Shown: positions 14,365-22,400, counted from the stretch's first letter. The stretch: DNA of 25,354 nt from a bacterium (GCA_027064085.1 JAMOQH010000192.1:1-25354); one strand, 5' to 3'. The notes: a model not told the origin generated them from the letters alone. A program made the numbers and translations.

Positions 14365-17300
14365 ATGAGAAATTTATCAAATTTAGTACTTATTATAATG
14401 TTATTAACAACAACATTCCTTTTTGCAGATGAAAATAGTGAGTTTAAAAAAGCAAAGTCTTATTGTGTTGAAAAATCACATAGATTATGTTTGAAATCTC
14501 TAAAAAAATTTAATAAAAAATATCCTAAATCTAAATTTAAAAGAGAAGCTATTCTTCTTGAAGCTAAATCGTTAAATAGAAGATATAATAAATATAAAGC
14601 ATTGAAGATTTTAGAAAGTTTTACTAGAGACTCTAAAAAAGATAAAATACATATAGAAGCAATTAGTCTATATATAGATTTATATATCTATCAAAAAGGA
14701 ATCTATAATACAAAAAATTTTAAAAAAGTGTACAATCTTTTAAATGCTAATTATAATATATTTAAAAAAAATAAAAGCTTAAAAAATAGAATGCTTAAAA
14801 ATTATTATAAATTATATTCTAATTCATATTATAGTAAAGATAAGAAAAAAATTGTAAAGGATGTAAAAAAAAGATTACTTGAACTTTCTGATACAAATTC
14901 ATTAAAAGCTAGATATTATTACACTCTTGGAAATATAAGCTTATATCAAGCAAAAAATCAAAAATCAATTTCTTATTTAAATACTGTAATTAATGAATTT
15001 CCTAGTGGGAGATATTATTATGATGCACTTTATGCCTTAGTGAATTATTACAGTAGTAAGCAACAATTTATAAAATCTGTTGAAATATTAGAAAAAGCTA
15101 AAAAAAGAGTTACTATTTTATCAAAAAGATTTTATGAAATATCTAATAAAATCGCTTATATCAAAAATCCAACTATGAGCGTTTATACAAATTATACATT
15201 TTTACCTAATAATGCCCCAATAGTTACATTAAATTACAGAAATAGCAGTAAACTTGATATAAATATTGTAAAAGTTAATGATGTGAAAAAATTACTTCCT
15301 AAGAATGGATATTATAATCAAATTAATGCTTTAAATGCTTATCAAAGTTTATCTAAAAATGATAAAAATATTATTAAAACTTGGAATAAAAAATTAATTA
15401 ATAAAAAAGATTATAAATATCATAATGAAACAATAAAATTAAAAAAATTAAAGCCAGGTACTTATATTTTATATGCTAAAACCCAAAAAGGTATTAAAGC
15501 TGCAACTGTTATAAATGTAAGCGAATATGCACTAGTTGTTAAAGCGGCTCCAAATAAATTTTTAGCTTATGTTGCAAATGCGATAACGGGTATTCCTGTT
15601 GCGAATGCAGATGTTTATATAACTTTAAATAAGTATAACTATAAAAATAGTAAGTATGAAATAATAGAAAAATCAGGAAAAACTGATGATAGTGGTGTTT
15701 TTACACTTGATGATGAAGATTTTAATAAAAAAAGGTATTCAGCTCCTAGTATTTCAATTTTAGCAACAAAAAATGGTAATACTGCATTTAGTAATACCTA
15801 TGGAGGATATTATTATTGGAATTATTATGATAATTATTCATCGTATTCTTTTACTGATAGACCAGCTTATAGGCCTAAAGAGGAAGTTTTTTATAAATCT
15901 TTTATAAGGCTTCAAAAAGATGGTAAATATACAATTCCTGATGAGAAATTTAAAGTAATAATAATGGATACTAAAGGTAAAAAGGTTGTAGAAAAAGAAG
16001 TTACTTTAAGTAAAGCTGGTACTTTAAGTGGTAGTTTTAAAATAGATAAAAATGCACCTTTAGGGCAATATACTATGTATATTTTAAATTCAAAAGGTAG
16101 TTATATTTATAGAAATTATGGTTATTTTAGAGTAGAGGAATATAAACTTCCTGAATTTAAGATGACAATTAAGTCAAAAAATAATATTTATAAACCAGGT
16201 CAGAAAATAAGAGTTGAAATTGATACACAATACTATTTTGGTGGTGCTGTAAAAAATGCAAAGGGTGAAGTTTTGGTATATGAACAACCTTACAGATATT
16301 ATTATTGGTATAGAAGACCTTATTATTGGTATTATAATAATTGGCGACAACAGCAAAATCCTTATGCTTCTTATGGTAGTTATAAAGGTACATTATTAAA
16401 AAGATATAAAATTAAAACAGATAAGCATGGCAAGGCTTTTATTGAAATAAAAACAAAATCAATTAAACAAATTGACAGAGAGCTAAGGAAAAGATATGGT
16501 AAAAATTATATAAATTGGTTAAAAAATGAGAAAAACAGTAAAATATTATCTTATTATAGTCGTTATGAATATTATAATTATTATTACAGATATTATTATT
16601 CTTATGATAGAAAATATATGATGGAAGTAAGATTAACTGATAAATCAAGAAGAGAAATTATAGGAAATAAAGAATTTAAAGTTACTGAGAATCCATTTTA
16701 CATAAATTTAAGACCAATTAAATATGTTTATGAACCAGATGAAAATATTTCTTTGAATATGAAAGTTTCTAATGCAAATGGAGAAGCTGTTAAAGTTAAA
16801 GGTAAATTAAAGATTTATAAATATTATTATAATCAAAAGGCTAAAAAGGGAGAAAATAAATTTATAAAAGAATTTTTAGTTGATATGCCACAAAAAGATA
16901 ATTTTATATATAATTTTAAATTAAAAAAAGAAGGTTATTACTATGCTGTTTATGAAGTAAAAAACGGTAAGAATGTTATTACAGGTGCAACTTATATTTA
17001 TATTTCAAATACAAAATATGCTAAATTGTATGTAGATAAAGATATTTCAGTTATTCCTGATAAGGACTATTATAAGCCAAATGAAAAAGCCAAAGTTTTA
17101 ATAACAAGTAAATATCCCGACTCCTATGTTTTAATTACAATAGAAGGCGAAACTATATTTAAATATCAAATTGAATATATAAAGGAAGGTAGTAAGATTA
17201 TTGAATTACAACTTGATAAATCAATGACTCCTAATGTTACAATTAAAGCTGGCCTTATTACTAATTTAGCATATCATCAAAATCAAAAAGAAATAATTAT

Positions 17301-19947
17301 ACCTCCTTTGGATAGATTTTTAACTATTAATGTAGAAAAAAGTAAAGATGTATTTCAACCAGGTGAGGAGGCCGAATTTAAAGTTAAAGTTACTGATTAT
17401 AAAGGAAACCCTGTAAAAAATGCAGAATTATCATTGGGTATAGTTGATAATTCTATTTATTATATTCAAAGTGATTATGCTAAAGATATTCAGCAGTTTT
17501 ATTATTCAAAAAGGAATCAACTATCTGTAAATACCACTAATTCTTTTTATAATACAACATATTATAATAAGGATAAAGGTGTTAAATTTAAGCAAAAAAT
17601 ATCATTAGATGGAGCTAAAGAAGAAAGTTTTGGTGCTGGAGATATGGAAAGTGAAAAATCTGTTATGGCTGATGAAATTTCAACTGGTAGTATAAGATTT
17701 TCTAGTCGTGGTTCTGGAGGCGGAAAAAGTAGAAGGCGTTCTGTAAGTAAATCAGCAGCAAGGCCAATGAAAAAAAGAAAGTTGGCATCTAATAAAGATA
17801 GTAAAGCAAAGTATGATTTTGATGATGATAGTGTTTCTGGACAAACAGTTAAAAAACCTAATTTTAAAAATGTAAAAGTTAGAACAAAATTTGCATCAAC
17901 GGCTTTCTGGAGTCCTTCTTTTATTACAAATGAAAATGGAGAAGCAACTATAAAAATGAAGTTTCCTGAAAATTTAACTTCATGGAAGATTGTTGTAAGA
18001 GGTATTACTCCTGACACTATGATAGGAGATGTAAAAACAACAGTAAGAACTAAAAAAGATATTTTAGTAAGATTACAAGCTCCTAGATTTTTCTTAGAAA
18101 GAGATAGGGTTACAATTAGTGGAAATATTCATAACTATAGTGATAAAGATGATTATTTTGATGTAAAATTAGATGTTAATGGTGGATTAAAATTTTTAGA
18201 TTCAGATAAATTTAAAAAGATTTTTATTAAAAAGGGGGAAGATAAGAGACTTGATTTTAATTTTGATGTAATAAAAAAAGGAGAGGCGGAAATTACTTTA
18301 TATGCTAAATCTAGTAAGGGTAGTGATGCAATGATGTTAAAGTATCCTATTAAAATATATGGAAGTTTAAAAACAATTAGTGATGTTTCAAATACAAGTG
18401 AAAGAACTATTTCTAAACTGATTTTACCTGCTGACAGAATTAAATCAGGTACTAAGCTAGAAATTTCAGTTGCTCCTTCTATTGCTATGATTACTTTATC
18501 ATCATTAGATTATTTGGCACAATACCCTTATGGTTGTGTAGAACAAACTATGAGTAGGTTTTTACCAACAATAATTGCATTAAGAATGGTAAGAGAACTA
18601 GGGCTTGATACAAGTTTTTTTAGTAAGGGTAAAAATATTGATGATATGATTAATAAAGGTTTAAAAAGATTATATGATTTTCAGTTATCCAATGGTGGCT
18701 GGGGTTGGTGGAAAAATGATAGATATAATCAATGGATGACAGCTTATGTCGTTTATGGTTTATCTGTCGCAGTAGATACCGATGTTAAAGTTAATCAAAA
18801 AATACTTAAAAGAGGGATTACCGCTTTAAGGAATTCATTAAAATATAATAAATCTAATATTCATACTATGGCTTATGCCCTTTATGCTCTTTCTTTTAGT
18901 AAACAAACAGTTAAAAAAGCATTAAATAGAGTTTATAAAAAAAGAGATAAATTAAATGCCTATTCAAAAGCCTTGTTAGCGATTACAATGCATAAACTAG
19001 GTAAAGATAAAAAAGCTAAAATATTATTAAGAAATTTAGAAGATGATGTTCATGTTGATAAAAAGAATAATACTGCTTTTTATGGAAACAATTATTATTG
19101 GTATTGGTATAATGGAAGTGTAGAATCAACTGCTTTTGTATTAAGAGCATATTTAATGATAGACAAAAATAATAAAAGAGTAGAGCAACTATTAAAGTGG
19201 TTGGTTTATAACAGAAAGGGTAACCGTTGGAATCATACTAAGGATACTGCACATGCTGTTTATGCATTAACTGATTATTTAAGAGTTTTTAAACAAATTA
19301 CTAAAAATGGTGAAATTGATGTTAAATTAAATGGTAAACTTATTAAAACTATAAAATTTGATAAAGACAATATTATTAAGCATTTAAATGGTTGGGGCTT
19401 AACTTTTGAAGATAAGGATTTAAAAACAGGAGAAAATGTCATAGAATTTGTTAAAAAAGGTAAGGAAAATATATATTTTTCAAATTTTTTAACATATTTC
19501 TCTCAAGAAGAGCATATAAAAGCAGATGGACATGAATTAAAAGTTAGAAGGAAATATAAAAAGATACTTAAAAATGGTAAATTTAAAATTTTAAAGGAAG
19601 GAGATACTGTTAAAAGTGGAGATAGGATAGAAGTACAGTTAGATATATATTCTAAAAATAATTATCAATATATTATGGTTGATGATTTCAAGCCTTCTGG
19701 AATGGAAAATGTGAGGTTTACTAGTGGTGGAAGTAGTGCTGGTGGAACTTATGCAAATATGGAAATCAGAGATGATAAAACAGTGTTTTTTGTAAGCTAT
19801 ATGAATCAGGGTAAACATGTAATTAAATATGAATTAAGAGCAGAAATACCAGGAATATTTCATTCTATGCCAGCAAAAGTAAATGCTATGTATGTTCCAA
19901 GGTTAAAGGGAAATTCAAGTAGTACAATTTTAAAGATTAAAGATTAG
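14365..19947 (+). CDS. Bacterial alpha-2-macroglobulin with N-terminal TPR-like region
   Basis: 1860 residues. A signal peptide (about 1-21, ending FLFA) has no lipobox Cys, unlike enterobacterial YfhM. Residues about 25-280 are Lys-rich TPR-like helices. Macroglobulin-type beta domains follow, including the MG2-like DRPAYRPKEEVFYKSFIRL (about 502-520). The chain then passes through a charged bait-like region (about 1078-1165) into the A2M domain (FASTAFWSPSF, then PENLTSWKIVVRGIT). The thioester motif PYGCVEQ is intact (C1391, E1393, Q1394) within an alpha-helical thioester domain with NGGWGWWKNDRYNQWMTAYV. The C-terminus is receptor-domain-like (about 1700-1860). Such proteins trap attacking proteases by covalent thioester linkage at the cell surface. 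Three Tyr-rich loops are unusual. No PBP1C partner gene is adjacent. Confidence 0.93.
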   Translation: MRNLSNLVLIIMLLTTTFLFADENSEFKKAKSYCVEKSHRLCLKSLKKFNKKYPKSKFKREAILLEAKSLNRRYNKYKALKILESFTRDSKKDKIHIEAISLYIDLYIYQKGIYNTKNFKKVYNLLNANYNIFKKNKSLKNRMLKNYYKLYSNSYYSKDKKKIVKDVKKRLLELSDTNSLKARYYYTLGNISLYQAKNQKSISYLNTVINEFPSGRYYYDALYALVNYYSSKQQFIKSVEILEKAKKRVTILSKRFYEISNKIAYIKNPTMSVYTNYTFLPNNAPIVTLNYRNSSKLDINIVKVNDVKKLLPKNGYYNQINALNAYQSLSKNDKNIIKTWNKKLINKKDYKYHNETIKLKKLKPGTYILYAKTQKGIKAATVINVSEYALVVKAAPNKFLAYVANAITGIPVANADVYITLNKYNYKNSKYEIIEKSGKTDDSGVFTLDDEDFNKKRYSAPSISILATKNGNTAFSNTYGGYYYWNYYDNYSSYSFTDRPAYRPKEEVFYKSFIRLQKDGKYTIPDEKFKVIIMDTKGKKVVEKEVTLSKAGTLSGSFKIDKNAPLGQYTMYILNSKGSYIYRNYGYFRVEEYKLPEFKMTIKSKNNIYKPGQKIRVEIDTQYYFGGAVKNAKGEVLVYEQPYRYYYWYRRPYYWYYNNWRQQQNPYASYGSYKGTLLKRYKIKTDKHGKAFIEIKTKSIKQIDRELRKRYGKNYINWLKNEKNSKILSYYSRYEYYNYYYRYYYSYDRKYMMEVRLTDKSRREIIGNKEFKVTENPFYINLRPIKYVYEPDENISLNMKVSNANGEAVKVKGKLKIYKYYYNQKAKKGENKFIKEFLVDMPQKDNFIYNFKLKKEGYYYAVYEVKNGKNVITGATYIYISNTKYAKLYVDKDISVIPDKDYYKPNEKAKVLITSKYPDSYVLITIEGETIFKYQIEYIKEGSKIIELQLDKSMTPNVTIKAGLITNLAYHQNQKEIIIPPLDRFLTINVEKSKDVFQPGEEAEFKVKVTDYKGNPVKNAELSLGIVDNSIYYIQSDYAKDIQQFYYSKRNQLSVNTTNSFYNTTYYNKDKGVKFKQKISLDGAKEESFGAGDMESEKSVMADEISTGSIRFSSRGSGGGKSRRRSVSKSAARPMKKRKLASNKDSKAKYDFDDDSVSGQTVKKPNFKNVKVRTKFASTAFWSPSFITNENGEATIKMKFPENLTSWKIVVRGITPDTMIGDVKTTVRTKKDILVRLQAPRFFLERDRVTISGNIHNYSDKDDYFDVKLDVNGGLKFLDSDKFKKIFIKKGEDKRLDFNFDVIKKGEAEITLYAKSSKGSDAMMLKYPIKIYGSLKTISDVSNTSERTISKLILPADRIKSGTKLEISVAPSIAMITLSSLDYLAQYPYGCVEQTMSRFLPTIIALRMVRELGLDTSFFSKGKNIDDMINKGLKRLYDFQLSNGGWGWWKNDRYNQWMTAYVVYGLSVAVDTDVKVNQKILKRGITALRNSLKYNKSNIHTMAYALYALSFSKQTVKKALNRVYKKRDKLNAYSKALLAITMHKLGKDKKAKILLRNLEDDVHVDKKNNTAFYGNNYYWYWYNGSVESTAFVLRAYLMIDKNNKRVEQLLKWLVYNRKGNRWNHTKDTAHAVYALTDYLRVFKQITKNGEIDVKLNGKLIKTIKFDKDNIIKHLNGWGLTFEDKDLKTGENVIEFVKKGKENIYFSNFLTYFSQEEHIKADGHELKVRRKYKKILKNGKFKILKEGDTVKSGDRIEVQLDIYSKNNYQYIMVDDFKPSGMENVRFTSGGSSAGGTYANMEIRDDKTVFFVSYMNQGKHVIKYELRAEIPGIFHSMPAKVNAMYVPRLKGNSSSTILKIKD

Positions 19948-19960
19948 AGCTGTTTCAACC

Positions 19961-20007
19961 AAACAAAGTTTGTTTTACACAGAAAATTTAACCTAAGGTT
20001 TAAATTT
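19961..20007. terminator. Two inverted repeats after the macroglobulin gene (possible terminator)
   Basis: AAACAAA/TTTGTTT (19961-19967, 19969-19975) is a perfect A/T-rich palindrome. A second, longer hairpin spans 19984-20007: AACCT/AGGTT near the centre, extended by AAATTT pairings past one bulged T. Neither is followed by a clean T-run, so termination is only a guess. The gap 19948-20149 otherwise holds the direct repeat at 20097-20130. Confidence 0.35.
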
Positions 20008-20096
20008 CAATATTCTGGAAAATTAATTGATAATTTAATAAATAAGCAGAAATTATCTCTTTAAATATGTGTTTTGGAAGGATAATTTTAAAATGT

Positions 20097-20130
20097 ATGT
20101 TTCAATTAAAAATTTGATGTTTCAATTAAA
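20097..20130 (+). repeat. 14-bp direct repeat in front of the RAYT gene
   Basis: ATGTTTCAATTAAA occurs at 20097-20110 (there as TATGTTTC context) and again at 20117-20130, 20 bases apart, ending six bases before the SD GGAGG (20136-20140). It may be a regulatory or end-binding site of the transposase, or a small slippage duplication. Confidence 0.5.
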
Positions 20131-20149
20131 GCAATGGAGGAATATGGAA

Positions 20150-20998
20150 ATGTATAATCGTAAATGGATTAGGTTAAGTTGTTATGATTATTCAAAAGAG
20201 GGTAGTTATTTTGTTACAATAAATACATATAAATTTAAATGTTTATTTGGTAAAATTGTTAATGGCGAAATGATATTAAATAATAGTGGTAAAATAGTTG
20301 AAAATGAATTATTAGCAACAGAAAGAATAAGGAAAAATGTATTTATTCCCATATATGTTATAATGCCAAATCATATTCATTTTATATTGGAAATTCGTTC
20401 AAATAATAATATATGTAGGGATAAGGCGTTGCCTTATCCTGTGATTAATAATTCAAATAATAATAATGATATATGTATTAGGGATAATGCGTTGCCTTAT
20501 CCCATGATTAATATTAAAAATAATAAAAATGATAATATATGTAGGGATAATGCGTTGCCTTATCCTGTGATTAATATTAAAAATAATAAAAATGATAATA
20601 TATGTAGGGATAAGGCGTTGCCTTATCCTGTGATTAATAATTCAAATAATAATAATGATATATGTATTAGGGATAAGGCGTTGCCTTATCCTGTGATTAA
20701 TATTAAAAATAATAAAAATGATAATATATGTAGGGATAATGCGTTGCCTTATCCTGTGATTAATATAGAGGACGAGGCAACGCCTCGTCCGTACTATGGG
20801 GATTTAGGGAGAAAGGATAAATTAGGAAATATTATTGGGCAAATTAAATCAATTTCATCAAAGAAAATTAGGAAATTAAATAAAAATAATTATCAAAAAA
20901 TATGGCATTGGAATTATTATGAGCATATCATTAGAAATAAGAATGAATATTTAAAAATTGAAAATTATATTAAATATAATCCCAAAAATTGGAGATAA
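20150..20998 (+). CDS. REP-associated tyrosine transposase (RAYT, IS200/TnpA-REP-like) with an internal repeat insert
   Basis: 282 residues from ATG 20150, nine bases after GGAGG; the ATG at 20144 has only 3-base spacing. The frame is open back to GTG 20069, but RAYTs begin near MYNRKWIRLSCYDYSKEGSYFVT, which fits 20150. The HUH motif is H75-I-H77 in MPNHIHFILE. The C-terminal region (NIIGQIKSISSKKIRKL, then IWHWNYYEHIIRNKNEYL, then ENYIKYNPKNW) is the family's conserved end; Y273 in YIKYNP is the likely catalytic tyrosine. Between them, residues about 86-215 are an insert of 21-residue repeats (RDKALPYPVIN followed by an Asn-rich stretch). These repeats are the translation of REP-like DNA palindromes. 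Without the insert the protein would be about 150 residues, the usual RAYT size. RAYTs nick and join single-stranded REP hairpins. Confidence 0.88.
   Translation: MYNRKWIRLSCYDYSKEGSYFVTINTYKFKCLFGKIVNGEMILNNSGKIVENELLATERIRKNVFIPIYVIMPNHIHFILEIRSNNNICRDKALPYPVINNSNNNNDICIRDNALPYPMINIKNNKNDNICRDNALPYPVINIKNNKNDNICRDKALPYPVINNSNNNNDICIRDKALPYPVINIKNNKNDNICRDNALPYPVINIEDEATPRPYYGDLGRKDKLGNIIGQIKSISSKKIRKLNKNNYQKIWHWNYYEHIIRNKNEYLKIENYIKYNPKNWR
20419..20754 (+). repeat. Array of six REP-like palindromes at exact 63-bp period inside the RAYT gene
   Basis: Palindromes start at 20419, 20482, 20545, 20608, 20671 and 20734, each 21 bases long. Arms are GGATAAGGC and GCCTTATCC around a GTT loop, with one arm change (GGATAATGC) in copies 2, 3 and 6. 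Copies 1, 3, 4 and 6 are immediately preceded by GTAG, copies 2 and 5 by TTAG. The 42-base spacers are A/T-rich and come in two types (encoding NNSNNNNDICI or NIKNNKNDNIC). The first three units and the next three units form a 189-bp higher-order duplication. Confidence 0.95.
20770..20790 (-). repeat. Seventh REP-like palindrome, inverted and with compensatory arm changes
   Basis: Arms GGACGAGGC (20770-20778) and GCCTCGTCC (20782-20790) pair perfectly around AAC. AAC is the complement of the GTT loop of the six upstream copies, so the element is in the opposite orientation. TA to CG changes in one arm are matched in the other. On the minus strand the four bases before the hairpin are GTAC. 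It starts 36 bases after the sixth copy starts, ending the 63-bp rhythm. Confidence 0.85.
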
Positions 20999-21024
20999 AT
21001 AATTATATTTATATATTAAAAATC

Positions 21025-21050
21025 ATAGTAAAGACTTTTGGCTTTACTAT
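21025..21050. repeat. Hairpin 1 downstream of the RAYT gene
   Basis: Perfect 9-bp arms ATAGTAAAG (21025-21033) and CTTTACTAT (21042-21050) with an 8-base loop. Its inner 20 bases align with the next hairpin in arm length, loop length and sequence (G-Y-AAAG and CTTT-R-C arms). Confidence 0.75.
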
Positions 21051-21054
21051 AAGA

Positions 21055-21074
21055 GCAAAGATTTAAAGCTTTGC
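21055..21074. repeat. Hairpin 2 downstream of the RAYT gene
   Basis: Arms GCAAAG (21055-21060) and CTTTGC (21069-21074) with an 8-base loop, beginning 27 bases after the matching point of hairpin 1. One arm base pair differs in a compensated way (T-A against C-G). Together they look like a flanking REP pair or BIME-like unit, although of a different class from the array inside the gene. Confidence 0.65.
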
Positions 21075-21089
21075 GAATAAAAATAAAAT

Positions 21090-21120
21090 AAAAAAAAAGG
21101 CCCACAAAAGCGAGCCTTTT
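21090..21120 (-). terminator. Rho-independent terminator of the minus-strand porin gene
   Basis: On the minus strand AAAAGGC (21120-21114) pairs with GCCTTTT (21101-21095). The stem is followed by an unbroken run of nine T (21098-21090) and further T-rich sequence. It lies 22 bases after the porin stop. The A-run on the plus strand also lets the hairpin stop transcripts coming from the RAYT gene. Confidence 0.85.
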
Positions 21121-21142
21121 GAATATTTAGAATAAGTTTAGA

Positions 21143-22066
21143 CTAGAAAGTCATGTTGTATCCAAGAGATAATCCAAGATTAGTTACATCTTTAAGACCA
21201 GCTTTATCACTTAATCCCATTCTATACCATAATCCAGCACTAATTCCCATATTTTCAGCTAATTTCATATCAAAAACACCTTTAAGTGATAATTGTCCAT
21301 CACCAAAACCAGGTGCATCATCACCTTCAGCTTGAAGATTTGGAACATCATAATAAATATGAAGTTTAGTAGCCATTTTAGGATTGATTTTATACCCTAC
21401 AATACCAACAAAATTTACAAACATTCCTTTTCCATATTTAATGGTCATTTTACCCATGCCCATATCTATTTCTTTTTCTTTTTCAAGAGACATAGAAAAG
21501 TTCATCCAGAATCCCCAGATAATTTTGCTTACTTCAGGGCTGTCAATAGCAATATTTAATCCAAAGCCTAAAGGTTGGTCAAAATTGCCATTTTCATCTC
21601 TATCATCCATATACATTTCAGCAAATGGAGCGTTGATATAAGCAGTAGTTGTTAAATCCATAGCTCCCATTGCTTTAGAGAATACAAAACCTAACTGAGC
21701 TGCACCAAATAATTGTTTAGTTGAATTATCACCTGTTGATGACATATTAAAAATAGGAAGAGATAATGCTACATGCATTTCATCATTAATACCATAAGCA
21801 AATGATAAACCTGAAGCTTGACTATCCAAAAATGTAAATGCATTTCCGCCAGGTCCGGCCATATTTATTCCCATTCCAAAACTAGTTCCTTTACCCATGA
21901 AGTCAATTTGAGTTGTAGAATCACCTTCTTCAGGACTATACATTGTGAAACCTGCTGATGCTGATAATTTCATTTTTCCTGCACCTACTGCTTGAGCAGT
22001 TTTAGCAAATGCTGTTGAGAATACCATTGCTGCTGCTGCAACTAATAGCAAAGTAAGTTTTTTCAT
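21143..22066 (-). CDS. Porin-like outer-membrane beta-barrel protein
   Basis: 307 residues on the minus strand, with ATG at 22066-22064 and a strong SD AGGAGG (22076-22071). The signal peptide is MKKLTLLLVAAAAMVFSTAFA with an Ala-x-Ala end. The mature chain is built of Gly/Met/aromatic-rich strands (for example FGMGINMAGPGGNAF, LGFGLNIAID, LGLSLGYNMTF) and ends in Phe, typical of an outer-membrane barrel. Strand content suggests about a dozen strands. It is a single-gene unit with its own promoter and terminator and less extreme base composition than its neighbours, consistent with high expression. I cannot name the substrate. Confidence 0.75.
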   Translation of the reverse strand: MKKLTLLLVAAAAMVFSTAFAKTAQAVGAGKMKLSASAGFTMYSPEEGDSTTQIDFMGKGTSFGMGINMAGPGGNAFTFLDSQASGLSFAYGINDEMHVALSLPIFNMSSTGDNSTKQLFGAAQLGFVFSKAMGAMDLTTTAYINAPFAEMYMDDRDENGNFDQPLGFGLNIAIDSPEVSKIIWGFWMNFSMSLEKEKEIDMGMGKMTIKYGKGMFVNFVGIVGYKINPKMATKLHIYYDVPNLQAEGDDAPGFGDGQLSLKGVFDMKLAENMGISAGLWYRMGLSDKAGLKDVTNLGLSLGYNMTF

Positions 22067-22175
22067 TTTTCCTCCTATTAAATAAACGAAAACTTAAAAA
22101 CTATGCTTTGGACGAAAATATTAAAAAAATATTCATTTTATTTTTAAAATATATTCCATCAAAACTATGCCATAC

Positions 22176-22203
22176 AATATATGCTCTATTATTCTAATGT
22201 CAA
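22176..22203 (-). promoter_or_regulatory. Promoter of the porin-like gene
   Basis: On the minus strand a perfect TTGACA (22203-22198) and TATATT (22181-22176) are spaced by 16 bases. The leader to the ATG would be about 100 bases. The gap 22077-22400 (324 bases) holds this promoter and a divergent one on the plus strand; nothing else was recognised there. Confidence 0.75.
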
Positions 22204-22343
22204 GTTTTAGGGATAAAGATTTTATTCTTATTTCTAATTGTTTGATATTAAAGCTAAAAAGGGTATATCTTTTTTTGATGTAAATAAAATAAGTTGATAG
22301 AAAAATAAAAATATAAATTATGTTTTAAAATAAGTATAAATAC

Positions 22344-22372
22344 TTGACAAATCAAAGAATTAATAGTTTAAT
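22344..22372 (+). promoter_or_regulatory. Promoter of the large lipoprotein gene
   Basis: TTGACA (22344-22349) and TTTAAT (22367-22372) with a 17-base spacer, 28 bases before the ATG at 22401. It is divergent from the porin promoter. Confidence 0.7.
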
Positions 22373-22400
22373 TATGATAGTATTGTTTATTGGGGGTTCC

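Noticed and set aside
16169-18017. Open frames on the minus strand within the macroglobulin gene (16169-16393, 16463-16648, 17562-18017)
   Set aside because: They mirror the biased codons (for example TAT runs) of the strong plus-strand gene and have no ribosome binding sites or recognisable domains.
20069-20149. GTG 20069 as start of the RAYT gene
   Set aside because: No ribosome binding site precedes it, the extra residues are unlike RAYT N-termini, and the stretch includes the direct repeat. The SD at 20136-20140 serves ATG 20150.
20401-20790. Regular palindromic repeats with spacers, resembling a CRISPR array
   Set aside because: The spacers are nearly identical two-type repeats, not unique sequences. 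The whole array is an open reading frame inside a transposase, and no cas genes are present.
21153-21641. Plus-strand open frames opposite the porin-like gene
   Set aside because: They are antisense to a gene with signal peptide, SD, promoter and terminator, and have no start signals of their own.
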